NCBI RefSeq assembly: GCF_024346055.1
Contig: NZ_JAGQCH010000007.1
Coordinates: 1-64,000, forward strand
Length of the DNA stretch: 64,000 bases
Source: Cyanobium sp. Cruz CV13-4-11
Lineage (GTDB): Bacteria; Cyanobacteriota; Cyanobacteriia; PCC-6307; Cyanobiaceae
Reading direction: 5' to 3'
A program made the position numbers and the translations under genes. Below, one piece after another: positions 1 to 8,035 of the stretch (position 1 is its first letter; each line of letters opens with the position of its first letter). Under the pieces are notes generated by a model that had not been told where the DNA came from, searched no databases, and worked only from the letters and a program-made list of their open reading frames with translations.

Positions 1-69
1 TGGATCATGATCTCGATACAGGATGGCTATCGCGATCCCAAGGAAGCGGCTGATAACTGGCATTTGTAA
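1..69 (+). CDS. 3' end of an unidentified protein (partial)
   Basis: An open frame enters from the left edge and stops at TAA 67-69, giving 22 residues that end in DPKEAADNWHL. I do not recognise the family. GC here is only about half, clearly lower than the rest of the window, which fits the accessory character of this edge next to an integron-type integrase. It could be the end of a cassette gene or of a chromosomal gene; the visible part is too short to decide. Confidence 0.35.
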   Translation, partial: WIMISIQDGYRDPKEAADNWHL

Positions 70-320
70 ACTATAGCGTCAAACCGGCAAGTTGCCAAAG
101 AGTGCGAGACGGCGATCTCGTGTGCAAGCCCTTGTCTTAGGCTCCGTATAACGCTAAATGGACGGATCCTCGTATGAAGTGTTGGTGCGCCGTTTTTGCC
201 GCTTATGCACGTGGGTCGTCAGGCTGGCGTCCTTGGGATCGCCTGCGCCGCTAGGTACCTTACCCAAGTCGGAGTCTTTTCGGGTTTGATGGGCGGATCC
301 GCCCATAACAGTTCGAGATG
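70..320. repeat. Palindrome-rich non-coding segment 3' of the integrase
   Basis: No convincing gene is seen. An 18-bp perfect palindrome built around GGATCC lies at 289-306, directly after the integrase stop. A near copy of its half, ATGGACGGATCC, lies at 158-169 and could pair with 295-306 (one mismatch). The words GTATAAC (146-152) and CCATAAC (303-309) resemble, on the minus strand, the GTTRRRY core of integron recombination sites but do not match it fully. A further imperfect inverted pair is 72-79 with 151-158. The 289-306 hairpin could also act as a transcription terminator for the integrase, although no T-run follows it. Confidence 0.4.
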
Positions 321-1328
321 CTACAAAAGGTCGGCGGGGCTGGCCACCCCCAATGGGCCCCGGTTCAGCACGTGCGTGTAGATCATGGTGGTGTTCACGT
401 CGTTGTGGCCCATCAGCTCCTGAATCGTGCGGATGTCCTGCCCCCGCTCAAGCAGGTGGGTAGCGAACGAGTGCCGGAAGGTATGACATGTGGCAGGTGT
501 CACGATTCCCGATGCGAGCACCGCCCGTCGCACCGCCTTCTGGATCAGGCTGGGATCCAGGTGGTGCCGCCCCTGCTCTCCACTGTCGGCATTGGTCCAG
601 CGGTGGTGTTGCGGAAACACCCATTGCCAGCCCCACTCCACCGGAGCATGGGGATACTTCCTCGCCAATGCGTTCGGCAGCTGGACCCTTCCATACCCTT
701 CGGCAAGGTCCTGGCGATGCATCCTGCGAACCGCTTCCAGATGCAACCGTAGCTTCTCTCCGACCGTTGCAGGCAGCATCGTTCGCCGATCCTTGCCGCC
801 TTTCCCCTGGCGCACCGTGATCTGGCGGCGCTGGAAGTCCACGTCATGCACCCGCAATCGCAACGCCTCCATCAACCGCAGCCCTCCCCCGTACAGCACG
901 CCAGCCACCAGGGCCTCCACGCCATCCAGTCGCTCCAGTACGGCTCGCACCTCCTCAATGGTCATCACCACCGGCAAGCGCCGTTTTGTTCTCGCCCGCA
1001 CCACCCCCTCCAGATCCAGATCACGCTCCAGCAGCACCCGATACAGAAACAGCAGTGCCGATAACGCCTGGTTCTGGGTGGAGGCGCTCACCTGTCCCTC
1101 CACTGCCAGATGGGTGAGAAAGGCGTTCACCTCCGCGCTGCCCATCTCCCGCGGATGGCGCCTGCCATGGAAACGCAGGAACCGCCGCAGCCACTGCTCG
1201 TAGGTCGCCACAGTGCGCTTCGCGTAGTGACGCGCCTGCAGCTCCTCCCGGTAGCGCTGGATCAGGCCCGGGGGGCGGGAGCCAACTGGCGGGGGGCCGG
1301 ATGGGGGTTCAGGTGGGGCCACATTCAT
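321..1328 (-). CDS. intI: Integron-type integrase (IntI-like tyrosine recombinase)
   Basis: A 335-residue tyrosine recombinase. It has an N-terminal SAM-like core-binding domain (about residues 22-105) and a C-terminal catalytic domain. All catalytic residues are visible: R151 in the GGGLRLME box, a Lys in the KGGKDR turn, H282 and R285 in [10 protein letters not shown]308 in MGHNDV and Y317 in TMIYTH. Residues about 221-238 ([18 protein letters not shown]) match the extra helix that separates IntI from XerC/XerD, and the C-terminus follows the IntI pattern. IntI enzymes recombine gene cassettes at attI/attC sites. The gene looks intact. No attI site or cassette array is evident on either side, so it may be a solitary integrase or the edge of a lost integron. 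Start: ATG preceded by AAAAAGG. Confidence 0.9.
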   Translation of the reverse strand: MNVAPPEPPSGPPPVGSRPPGLIQRYREELQARHYAKRTVATYEQWLRRFLRFHGRRHPREMGSAEVNAFLTHLAVEGQVSASTQNQALSALLFLYRVLLERDLDLEGVVRARTKRRLPVVMTIEEVRAVLERLDGVEALVAGVLYGGGLRLMEALRLRVHDVDFQRRQITVRQGKGGKDRRTMLPATVGEKLRLHLEAVRRMHRQDLAEGYGRVQLPNALARKYPHAPVEWGWQWVFPQHHRWTNADSGEQGRHHLDPSLIQKAVRRAVLASGIVTPATCHTFRHSFATHLLERGQDIRTIQELMGHNDVNTTMIYTHVLNRGPLGVASPADLL

Positions 1329-1424
1329 CCTTTTTCATCTTTCCCCTCAGCATTCCCAGCCGCGGTTGCGGCGCCATGCTGAGAGCACCCATCAGCCACC
1401 GCCCGGTAGGGGCACCCACCACCC

Positions 1425-1715
1425 ATGAACCAACCCTTTGCCCACACCCTGAGTTTTGACGACCTCGAGGTGCTCGTGCTGGTGGAAAACGGCGGCGCCA
1501 CGCCTCGCGAGGTGGCGGACTCGCTCGGCATGGGCATGGAGGAAACAAAAGCCCTGTTTTACGACCTGATGCGGCGCGGTCTGCTCGCTTGCCAGGAGGA
1601 ATCCACCACCTTCGTGCTAACCGCTTTGTCCCGAAGCCTGCGGAACGATGAAGCCTTCAGCTCCGCGGCTTTCGCGGCGGCTCTCACTGGGGCGGGGTCC
1701 GACGACCAAGGCTGA
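1425..1715 (+). CDS. Small winged-helix-like hypothetical protein
   Basis: A 96-residue ORF. Residues about 10-70 look like a helix-turn-helix or winged-helix fold (a TPREVADSLGM recognition-like stretch, then a KALFYDLMRRGLL helix and a beta hairpin). No family could be named. It lies divergently from the integrase and just before a decayed ABC ATPase. It could be a small DNA-binding regulator, or the remnant of a longer gene, since the last 25 residues have a low-complexity Ala/Ser composition. Confidence 0.45.
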   Translation: MNQPFAHTLSFDDLEVLVLVENGGATPREVADSLGMGMEETKALFYDLMRRGLLACQEESTTFVLTALSRSLRNDEAFSSAAFAAALTGAGSDDQG

Positions 1716-1722
1716 ACCCGGC

Positions 1723-2050
1723 ATGATCCTATCTGTAGAAGCCGACAATTTGGCGTATTGCACGGTGGAACCCGGCGAGTTGATGGGGTTCCTCAGACCC
1801 GAACGCACCCGGCCCGTGCGCAAGCTTTCCCTCGGACAATGCATGAAGGCCGAATTGCTTGCCGCCCTGCTGCATCAGCAGGCGCTGAACTTCCTCGATG
1901 AACCCACCTTTTGGCTCGTCGTAGACGCCCAGGCACGCGTAAGCGCCTTCCTGGCCGTCAAAAACCGCCGCACCGGCGCCACCGTGCTGCTCATCCACCA
2001 TGGCGGCCTCTTCCACGACGGAAGACTGCGCCAGCTCACCAACGCTCGCG
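1723..2050 (+). pseudogene. Decayed ABC-2 type transporter ATP-binding protein
   Basis: The reading frame starting at ATG 1723 retains recognisable pieces of an ABC ATPase of the ABC-2 export type: an N-terminal strand ending in EPGELMGFL, the signature region (RKLSLGQ), Walker B (LNFLDEPTF) and the region after it (NRRTGATVLL, then a GGLFHDGRL end). Two in-frame blocks are missing: everything from the Walker A P-loop to just before the signature, and the H-loop between TVLL and LIHHG. Substitutions at normally invariant positions (for example LVVDAQ in place of the usual GLDV-type stretch) add to the decay. It cannot bind or hydrolyse ATP as encoded. The frame continues to 2241 without recognisable sequence. 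Confidence 0.7.
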
Positions 2051-2468
2051 CCTCGCCGCCAGGTAAGCCCCGAACGATGCGATCCCCTCCCCGACGCAGC
2101 CCCCACTGTCAGCAAAGAAGTCCGCTCGATCTGATCCGTCCACCAGGGAGTCAACTCGCCGACCGTGAAACAGCCCTATGCCGCTGCCGTGCGGGACGAC
2201 GCCCGCATACTGACGAGTCCGGCCTACCTTTAATTTGGTAGTTTCCTTGAACCACTGTCGGCAGTCACTCCCTGCCGAGAACTGCGGCAAAGGCCAGCTC
2301 GGTACGAGGTCAGAATCCTGACGTGAAAAGTGAGATTAGCTCCTGCTGAATTGACCTGTGCATTTCGCTAAAGCAAGTCCGCTGCGCCACTGAGCCTGCT
2401 GGGCCCGCGACTCAACCCTGATGTGCCGAGCAACAAGGGACGGTTAACGCCCTCGCCGAGCCCGCCCC
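2051..2468. other. Gene-poor stretch, probably degraded sequence
   Basis: About 420 bases without a recognisable gene. The frame of the decayed ATPase stays open to 2241 but its translation shows no family pattern. A 7-bp stem hairpin occurs at 2258-2278 (TCGGCAG / CTGCCGA) with no T-run. The stretch reads as debris between the accessory patch and the hisIE operon. Confidence 0.4.
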
Positions 2469-2834
2469 TCACCGATCCAACTCCAACCACTTCCGCGCCT
2501 CCACCGCCGCCTTCTCCTGCCCCTGCCGGTGCCCGAAGGCAAACGCCGCCACGCAGATCAAGGTGATCGCCGCCGGCACCGTCCCCGACGGCAGCCGGTT
2601 GCGGTTGGCCAGGTCGTCCGGCAGGCCCCCCAGCGTCAGCACCAGGAAGCCCACCGCCCCCAGGGCCGTGAGGCCATAGAGAAACGGTGTGATCGTGCGC
2701 CGCGTCAGCCCGTGCAGCAGCAGCACCGCCAGCCCCACCCAGGGCAGGCTCGAGCCCAGGGCCCACAGCCAGCGTTCGCCCGATCCATTGCCCAGCCGCC
2801 GGCGGCAGGCCAGTTCCCGCTGCAGGCGGCTCAT
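2469..2834 (-). CDS. Small hypothetical membrane protein
   Basis: A 121-residue protein with three likely membrane segments (about residues 24-42, 48-70 and 85-102), a basic N-terminus and an acidic-basic cytoplasmic tail ([16 protein letters not shown]). Its start overlaps the end of hisIE by 4 nt, so the two are probably co-translated. I recognise no domain. The coupling to a histidine gene need not mean a shared pathway. Confidence 0.7.
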   Translation of the reverse strand: MSRLQRELACRRRLGNGSGERWLWALGSSLPWVGLAVLLLHGLTRRTITPFLYGLTALGAVGFLVLTLGGLPDDLANRNRLPSGTVPAAITLICVAAFAFGHRQGQEKAAVEARKWLELDR

Positions 2835-3493
2835 TCGCGCCTGGGCGCCCCGCGCCGCTCGGCCAGCACCTCCTGCACCTGGCGCCAGTCGACGCCGTGG
2901 TGGGCCAGGGCCACCTGCACATGAAAAATCAGATCGGCCGCCTCACCAGCGATCGCGTCCGGGTCGTCGTCCTTGCAGGCCATCACGAACTCGGCGCTCT
3001 CCTCGCCGATCTTCTTGAGGATCCGGTTGTCGCCGCCCTCCAGCAACTTGTTCGTGTAGCTGCCCGGTTTCGGCCTCTGCTTGCGCCCGTTGATCACCCG
3101 CGCCAGTTCGGTGCACACATCCGCCGGTGGCGGCAGGGCGTCCGGCCCGCCGGCGCTGGCCGTTGCGCCTTCCTCGTAGAAGCAGCTGCGGGCGCCGGTG
3201 TGGCAGGCCACCTGGCCCACCTGCTCGATCGTCAGCAGCAGCACGTCGGCATCGCAGTCGTAGCGGATGCCCTTCAGCGTTTGGAAATGGCCGCTGGTGG
3301 CCCCCTTGTGCCACAGCTCCTGCCGCGAGCGGCTCCAGTAGTGCACCTCGCCCGTGGCGAGGCTGCGCTCGATCGCCTCCCGGTTCATCCAGGCCACCAT
3401 CAGCACCGCCCCGTCGAGCCAGTCCTGGGCCACCGCCGGAATCAGCCCCGCCCCGTCGAAGCGCAGGCTGGCGATCAGCTCAGGGCCCGCCAA
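2831..3493 (-). CDS. hisIE: Bifunctional phosphoribosyl-AMP cyclohydrolase / phosphoribosyl-ATP pyrophosphatase
   Basis: Catalyses steps 2 and 3 of histidine synthesis. The N-terminal HisI domain shows [11 protein letters not shown], the [12 protein letters not shown] motif, a CDAD metal motif and the zinc-ligand pattern [10 protein letters not shown]. The C-terminal HisE domain ([31 protein letters not shown]) follows after a short linker. The frame is open upstream to 3958, but that would run antisense through the whole visible start of queD. The start best fitting the family is TTG at 3493, preceded by a G-run on the minus strand, giving 220 residues. The start is inferred; the function is secure. 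Confidence 0.88.
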   Translation of the reverse strand: MAGPELIASLRFDGAGLIPAVAQDWLDGAVLMVAWMNREAIERSLATGEVHYWSRSRQELWHKGATSGHFQTLKGIRYDCDADVLLLTIEQVGQVACHTGARSCFYEEGATASAGGPDALPPPADVCTELARVINGRKQRPKPGSYTNKLLEGGDNRILKKIGEESAEFVMACKDDDPDAIAGEAADLIFHVQVALAHHGVDWRQVQEVLAERRGAPRRE

Positions 3494-3592
3494 CTGCCCC
3501 CCCCCACCGGGCGACGGCGGGTGACAGGATCCAGGGGAAGCGGCGGATGGAGCCCCCAAGGGACGCGACGTCGGCTGCAGTGATCCTCCCCC

Positions 3593-4099
3593 ATGTCCAC
3601 CCCCGCCGCCCACACCTGCAGCAAGAGCTACGGCGGCTTCCCCTGCTGCCACCGCCAGTGGCGCCACCCGGGCCACTGCCGTTTCGTGCACGGCTACAGC
3701 CGCAGCTTCACCTTCTGGTTCGCCGCCCACCACCTCGACGTCCACGGCTTCGTGGTCGACTTCTCCAGCCTCCAGCCCCTGCGGGCCCGCCTCGAGCAGC
3801 AGTTCGACCACACCTTCCTCGTTAATCACGACGACCCCCTGCTGGCCCAGTGGCAGGCCCTGCATGGGCAGGGTGCCCTCGACCTGCGGGTGATGGCCAA
3901 CGTGGGCATGGAGGCCAGCGCCGAACTGGCCTGGGGCTGGGCCAACGAGATGCTGCACCAGCGGGATGGCGGCCGCAGCTGCTGCTGGCGCGTCGAGGCC
4001 CGCGAGAACGAGGCCAATGCCGCCTGTTTCCGGGCCATCCCCGACTGGTTTGAGGCCGGCGCCACCCCCTCCAGCCCGGAGCCCTGGCCGGCGCCGTGA
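3593..4099 (+). CDS. queD: 6-pyruvoyl-tetrahydropterin synthase / QueD family protein
   Basis: A 168-residue member of the PTPS/QueD family, which converts 7,8-dihydroneopterin triphosphate (to 6-carboxytetrahydropterin in queuosine synthesis, or to pyruvoyl-pterin). The N-terminal [21 protein letters not shown] stretch supplies the candidate catalytic Cys and the zinc-binding His pair, followed by FAAHHLD, FVVDF and FDHTFL, all typical. Its stop overlaps the GTG start of the next permease by 4 nt, so it heads a four-gene coupled run. Its presence in a metal-type cluster suggests a link to metal status; which pterin reaction it carries out cannot be told from sequence. Confidence 0.85.
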   Translation: MSTPAAHTCSKSYGGFPCCHRQWRHPGHCRFVHGYSRSFTFWFAAHHLDVHGFVVDFSSLQPLRARLEQQFDHTFLVNHDDPLLAQWQALHGQGALDLRVMANVGMEASAELAWGWANEMLHQRDGGRSCCWRVEARENEANAACFRAIPDWFEAGATPSSPEPWPAP

Positions 4100-5064
4100 T
4101 CCTCACGCGCCTCGCCACCGCCTGGGCCCTGTTCCAGGGGCTGCTGATCGAGGCGCTGCCCTTCCTGTTGATCGGTGTGCTGATCTCCGCCGGCGCCCGC
4201 TGGTTCGCGCCCGGCGGCCGCTGGCTGCGGCGGCTGCCGTCCCATCCCCTGCTGGGGCCGCTCACCGGCGCCGCCCTCGGCTTCGCCCTGCCCGCCTGCG
4301 AATGCGGCAACGTGCCGGTGGCCCGCCGCATGCTCAGCGGCGGCGCGCCCCTCGGCGCCGGCCTCGGCTTCCTGTTCGCCGCCCCCGTGCTCAACCCGAT
4401 CGTGATCGCCAGCACCTGGGCCGCCTTCCCCGACCAGCCCTGGCTGCTGCTGGCCCGTCCCCTGGGCGCCGTGCTGGTGGCCGTGGCCCTGGCCCTGCTG
4501 CTGGGCCTGGTGCCCGAAGCCCTCCTGCTCCAGGCCGACCTGCTGGCCGAACGGCGCCTGCACCAACCCCTGGCGGCGGTGGGGCTGCTGGAGCGCTCCA
4601 GCGGGCTGGTGGGGGCGCCGCCAGCGTCGGCCCTCAGCGCCGAGGTCGCCCCGGTCCGGCCGCCCCTGGCCGAGCTGATGAAGCACGCCAGCCAGGAGTT
4701 CCTCTACCTGGCCCTGCTGCTGGTGATGGGCAGCGTCATCGCCGCCCTGGTGCAATCCTTCGTGCCCCGCAGCTGGCTGCTGGCGGTGGGCGGCGCCCCC
4801 ACCCTCTCGATCCTGGCCCTGATGCTGCTGGCCCTGGTGGTGTCGGTGTGCTCGAGCGTGGATGCGTTCCTGGCCCTCAGCTTCGCCGCCCAGGTCACCC
4901 CCGGGGCCCTGCTCGCCTTCCTGCTCCTGGGCCCGGTGATCGACCTCAAGCTCGTCAGCCTGCTCGGGCTGCTGTTCCGCCCCCGCGGCCTGGTGCTCAC
5001 CACCGCCGGGGCCGCCCTGATGGTGCTCCTGATCGGCCAGTGGGTGAACCTGTGGCGCCTGTGA
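4096..5064 (+). CDS. DUF318 (UPF0718/ArsP-like) permease
   Basis: A 322-residue integral membrane protein with about eight hydrophobic segments in two halves separated by a hydrophilic loop (about residues 135-190). The first half ends in the family motif [13 protein letters not shown]. The second half has the matching [11 protein letters not shown] motif. The family comprises putative metal or metalloid permeases; B. subtilis YcgR is a member and is encoded next to YcgQ, as here. The GTG start overlaps the queD stop, and the stop overlaps the next GTG start. Substrate unknown; zinc is suggested only by context. Confidence 0.85.
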   Translation: MILTRLATAWALFQGLLIEALPFLLIGVLISAGARWFAPGGRWLRRLPSHPLLGPLTGAALGFALPACECGNVPVARRMLSGGAPLGAGLGFLFAAPVLNPIVIASTWAAFPDQPWLLLARPLGAVLVAVALALLLGLVPEALLLQADLLAERRLHQPLAAVGLLERSSGLVGAPPASALSAEVAPVRPPLAELMKHASQEFLYLALLLVMGSVIAALVQSFVPRSWLLAVGGAPTLSILALMLLALVVSVCSSVDAFLALSFAAQVTPGALLAFLLLGPVIDLKLVSLLGLLFRPRGLVLTTAGAALMVLLIGQWVNLWRL

Positions 5065-5768
5065 CTCCCCCCCTCCTGCAGCGGGCCGCGCTCTGGCGCG
5101 CCGCCAGCCTCGGCCTCTGGGCCCTGGTGATGCTTTACAGCAGCGTCGACGGCCGCCTCGACCTGCTGTTGCGGGCCGTCTTCCACCCCCTGGTGGCCCT
5201 GGCCGGCCTGCTGCTGCTGCTCGTCGCCCTGCTGCAGCTGCGCCTGGCCTTCGGGCCCGGCCGGCAGGAGCGGGGCGACCGGCGCCAGGCCCGCACCCTG
5301 CTGCTCACCGCCGCCATCGCCCTGCTGGTGCTGCTGCTGCCGCCGGCCCCCTCCTTCGCCGACCTCGCCGGCCAGCGCCCCCGCGACGAGACCGCCGAGA
5401 GCGAGCTCAGCTTCGTGCTGCCACCCGCCCAGCGCAGCCTCACCGACTGGGTGCGGCTGCTGCGCAGCCAGCCCGATCCCAAGTTGTTCGCCGGCGATCC
5501 GGTGCGCATCAGCGGCTTCGTGCTGCCGATGGAGGGCGAGCCTCCCCAGCTGGCCCGGCTGCTGGTGCGCTGCTGCCTGGCCGATGCCTCCCCGGTGGGC
5601 CTTCCCGTCCACTGGCCCGCCGGCCAGGCGCCCTTCCCCGCCGACCAGTGGCTGGCCATCGATGGGGTGATGGGCCTGGGGCCCGCCCCCGGCGGTGGCG
5701 AGCGGCTGGAGGTGGTCCCCAGCCGCATCCGGCCGATCCCCCGGCCCGCCCGGCCCCTGGAACCATGA
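5061..5768 (+). CDS. TIGR03943 (DUF1980, YcgQ-like) membrane protein
   Basis: A 235-residue protein: three N-terminal membrane helices (about residues 10-28, 38-58 and 73-93), then an extracytoplasmic domain with the family hallmark RCCLADASPVGLPV, whose Cys pair and Asp are candidate metal ligands. The family is the standing partner of DUF318 permeases. The GTG start at 5061 overlaps the permease stop (GTGA), and its own stop overlaps the ATG of the next gene (ATGA). The longer frame open to 3966 is a shadow of queD and the permease. Confidence 0.82.
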   Translation: MTPPLLQRAALWRAASLGLWALVMLYSSVDGRLDLLLRAVFHPLVALAGLLLLLVALLQLRLAFGPGRQERGDRRQARTLLLTAAIALLVLLLPPAPSFADLAGQRPRDETAESELSFVLPPAQRSLTDWVRLLRSQPDPKLFAGDPVRISGFVLPMEGEPPQLARLLVRCCLADASPVGLPVHWPAGQAPFPADQWLAIDGVMGLGPAPGGGERLEVVPSRIRPIPRPARPLEP

Positions 5769-7132
5769 GCCCGCTCTCCCGCCTCCCCTGGGCCGGCCCC
5801 CTGCCGCTCACCCTGGCCCTGGCCGGCCTGCTGGCCCTCGTCCAGCAGCAGCTGCTGCTGAACCACCCGCCCCGGCTCGAGCGGCTCACGCCGGTGGCCG
5901 CCAGCTCAGGCCCGGCCGCCCTGCAGGCCCGCTTCAGCCGGCCCATGGACCCGGCCAGCCTCCAGGCCGCCAGCAGCCTCTCCCCGCCCCTGGCCCACCG
6001 CTGGCTCGGCGACGGCGACACCCTCTTGCTCAACCTGGCCCCCGACCAGCGGATCAACTCCCCCCTGCTGCTGCAGCTGGCCGGCCGCGACCGCCGCGGA
6101 CTGGCCCTGCCCCCCCAGCGCTGGCAGTGGGATCCGCGGCCCCGGCTGCTGGCGGTGGTGCCAGTGGGCAGCGGCGAGCAGGTGCAGCTGCGCGAGCACG
6201 ACGGCCGCTGGCAGCCAATCACGCCGGTCTGGCCGCGGATCACCATGGTCGAACCGCTCGGCGGTGGCGAGGCCGTGGCGGTGGTGTCGCGCTCCGAGGC
6301 CGGCCGCTTCCGGGTCTGGCGGGTGCCCCTGCGCCAGCAGCCCCTGCGGCCCCTGGGCCGCGGGCGCCCGGCGGCGCCAGCCCCCGTGCAGGCCGGAGCG
6401 CCCCAGCCCATCGGCGCCGGCGAGATGGTCTTCGCCCACATCAGCGGCAACCGCCGCGGCGACCTGCTGGTGCAGGCCGGCGGTGAGCAGCCCGACCAGG
6501 TGAGCATCAGCCTCTGGCCCGCCCACGGCGGCCCCCGGGTGCTGCCGCTGGAGGCCAGCGGCGCCGTACGCCTGCTGCCGGAAGGCGGCTCGGCGGTGGT
6601 GCCGGAGATCGACGGCCTCAGCCTCCAGGACCTGCCGCCCCGGCCACCCCGCCGCCAGACCCTGCCCGGCAGCCGCGACCTGAGCGGCTTCTGTTCCCGG
6701 GCGGGGCGAGCCCTGCTGGTGCGCCACTGGCCCGATTTCCGCCGTTCCCTGGAGCTGGTGGAGCCGGGCCTGGCCCCTCGCCAGCTCTGGATCGGCCCCC
6801 AGGCCCTTGTGGCCACGGCCTGCAGCCGCGGCGGCGAACGGATCTGGGCGCTGCTGATCGAAGGGGTGGGCCGCCCCGTCCTCACCCTGGTGACCCTCGA
6901 CCGGCGCGGCACCGTGCTGGCCTCGCGGCGCCTGGCCGGCTGGGAGCTCGAACCCGGCACCGGCCTCAGTTACGACCCCACCAGCGACCGCCTGGCCGTG
7001 GTGCTGCGCCCGCTGGAACAGGGCCAGGGGCCCCCAGCTCCGGCGGAGGTGGTGCTGATCGAGGCCACCAGCCTCACCCCTGTGCCCCTCCAGCAGGAGG
7101 CCCTCCAGGCCATCTGGCTGCCGGCAGGGTAG
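5765..7132 (+). CDS. Uncharacterised exported protein with Ig-like N-domain
   Basis: A 455-residue protein with a hydrophobic N-terminal anchor or signal (LPLTLALAGLLALV). Residues about 35-95 resemble a bacterial Ig-like (Big_5-type) domain, with the pattern PxxGxxALQARFSRPMDPASL and a DTLLLNLAP end. The rest is beta-rich, with repeated short strands like a beta-propeller (for example MVEPLGGGEAVAVVSRSEAGRFRVWRV). No catalytic motif is apparent. It is translationally coupled to the TIGR03943 gene and ends 10 nt before zur, so it belongs to the same operon. It is the least understood member of the metal-type cluster. Confidence 0.75.
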   Translation: MSPLSRLPWAGPLPLTLALAGLLALVQQQLLLNHPPRLERLTPVAASSGPAALQARFSRPMDPASLQAASSLSPPLAHRWLGDGDTLLLNLAPDQRINSPLLLQLAGRDRRGLALPPQRWQWDPRPRLLAVVPVGSGEQVQLREHDGRWQPITPVWPRITMVEPLGGGEAVAVVSRSEAGRFRVWRVPLRQQPLRPLGRGRPAAPAPVQAGAPQPIGAGEMVFAHISGNRRGDLLVQAGGEQPDQVSISLWPAHGGPRVLPLEASGAVRLLPEGGSAVVPEIDGLSLQDLPPRPPRRQTLPGSRDLSGFCSRAGRALLVRHWPDFRRSLELVEPGLAPRQLWIGPQALVATACSRGGERIWALLIEGVGRPVLTLVTLDRRGTVLASRRLAGWELEPGTGLSYDPTSDRLAVVLRPLEQGQGPPAPAEVVLIEATSLTPVPLQQEALQAIWLPAG

Positions 7133-7142
7133 AAACGGGACC

Positions 7143-7544
7143 ATGCAGGCCCCTCCCGCCCCGGATCTCCCCCCCCGCCAGGCCTCTCTGCTGGCGGAGC
7201 TGCGCCAGGCCGACGGGGAGCTGAGCGGCCAGGATCTGCACGCCCGGCTGCGCAACAGCCCCGCGGCCATGGGCCTGGCCACCGTCTACCGCCACCTGCG
7301 CCAGCTGCAGCAGCGGGGCCTGGTGCGCTGCCGCCACTTGCCCAGCGGCGAGGCCCTCTATGCCCCGACCGAGCGGGACGAGCACCACCTCACCTGCGTC
7401 GACTGCGGCAGCACCCGGGTGCTCAGCCACTGCCCGGTGCACGGCCTGCACCTGCCGGAGGCGGAGCTGGGCGACTTCCTGCCGCTCTATCACACGCTGG
7501 AATTCTTCGGGCTGTGCGAACGCTGTCGGGGCCTCAGGTCCTGA
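7143..7544 (+). CDS. zur: Fur-family repressor, probably Zur
   Basis: A 133-residue Fur-family DNA-binding protein. The winged helix (SGQDLHARL...MGLATVYRHLRQLQQRGLV) is followed by a dimerisation domain with two CxxC pairs (CVDCG and CERC) for structural zinc, and the HH of DEHHLTC for regulatory metal. It is shorter than the Fur at 13079-13549 and differs in the regulatory region. Neighbouring DUF318/TIGR03943 and CobW genes point to zinc rather than iron, hence Zur; this assignment is from context. I found no good AT-rich 7-1-7 operator in the short gaps around it. It overlaps the convergent TerB-like gene by 11 nt. Confidence 0.8.
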   Translation: MQAPPAPDLPPRQASLLAELRQADGELSGQDLHARLRNSPAAMGLATVYRHLRQLQQRGLVRCRHLPSGEALYAPTERDEHHLTCVDCGSTRVLSHCPVHGLHLPEAELGDFLPLYHTLEFFGLCERCRGLRS

Positions 7545-7941
7545 GGCTGTCGCGGTGCAACACCGCCATCACCGCGAGGATCTGGCTGCAGCGTTCGGGC
7601 GGCACGCTGATCAGTTCCCCCAGCCGCTGCAGCATCTGCTGCTCCACCGGCTTGAAGCTGCGGTTGGTGTGCACCAGCAGGGCCGCCATCGCGTAGGCCG
7701 TCTCCTGCTGGGGTTCGGTCAGCACCGGCGCGGCCTCCATCAGCAGCGTCTCCCAGCCGCCGGTGCGCAACCGCCCCAGCAGGCCGTCGAACATCGCCCC
7801 CATCACGTCTTCACCGAGGTTGCTGTAGGGCGATCGCACCTCCAGCAGCTGGCGCAACATGGCGGCCTCATCGGCGTCGAGGGCGCCATCGCAGGCCACG
7901 GCGGCAAGGCCGATGGCGGCGAAGGCTTCGCTGGGGTTCAT
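7534..7941 (-). CDS. TerB-family protein
   Basis: A 135-residue all-helical protein of the TerB (tellurite-resistance B, DUF533-like) type. The N-terminal LAAVACDGALDADEAAMLRQLL carries the acidic loop typical of the family, and the C-terminal half repeats the pattern. TerB domains may bind metal through the acidic loop; their role in cyanobacteria is unknown. It is read against zur and cobW, overlapping the 3' end of zur. Confidence 0.75.
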   Translation of the reverse strand: MNPSEAFAAIGLAAVACDGALDADEAAMLRQLLEVRSPYSNLGEDVMGAMFDGLLGRLRTGGWETLLMEAAPVLTEPQQETAYAMAALLVHTNRSFKPVEQQMLQRLGELISVPPERCSQILAVMAVLHRDSLRT

Positions 7942-8035
7942 CGAACGGGTTCATCGGCCGCCATTCCAGCAGCCTTCGCCGTGCTGGTGGGGCGGGCGCG
8001 CCGTCAGAATCCCCACAACGCCTTGCCCGCTCCCC

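Noticed and set aside
60-170. A complete attC site after the partial ORF
   Set aside because: The inverted boxes (72-79 with 151-158) have the AAC/GTT words in the wrong order on both strands for a canonical attC, and no L-box pair was found.
300-330. tRNA T-arm-like word GTTCGAGA near the integrase end
   Set aside because: No acceptor, D or anticodon arm can be built around it.
1648-2241. Reading the whole 197-residue frame as a functional gene
   Set aside because: Only the middle part matches an ABC ATPase and it lacks Walker A and the H-loop; the last 60 residues have no protein-like pattern. Called a pseudogene instead.
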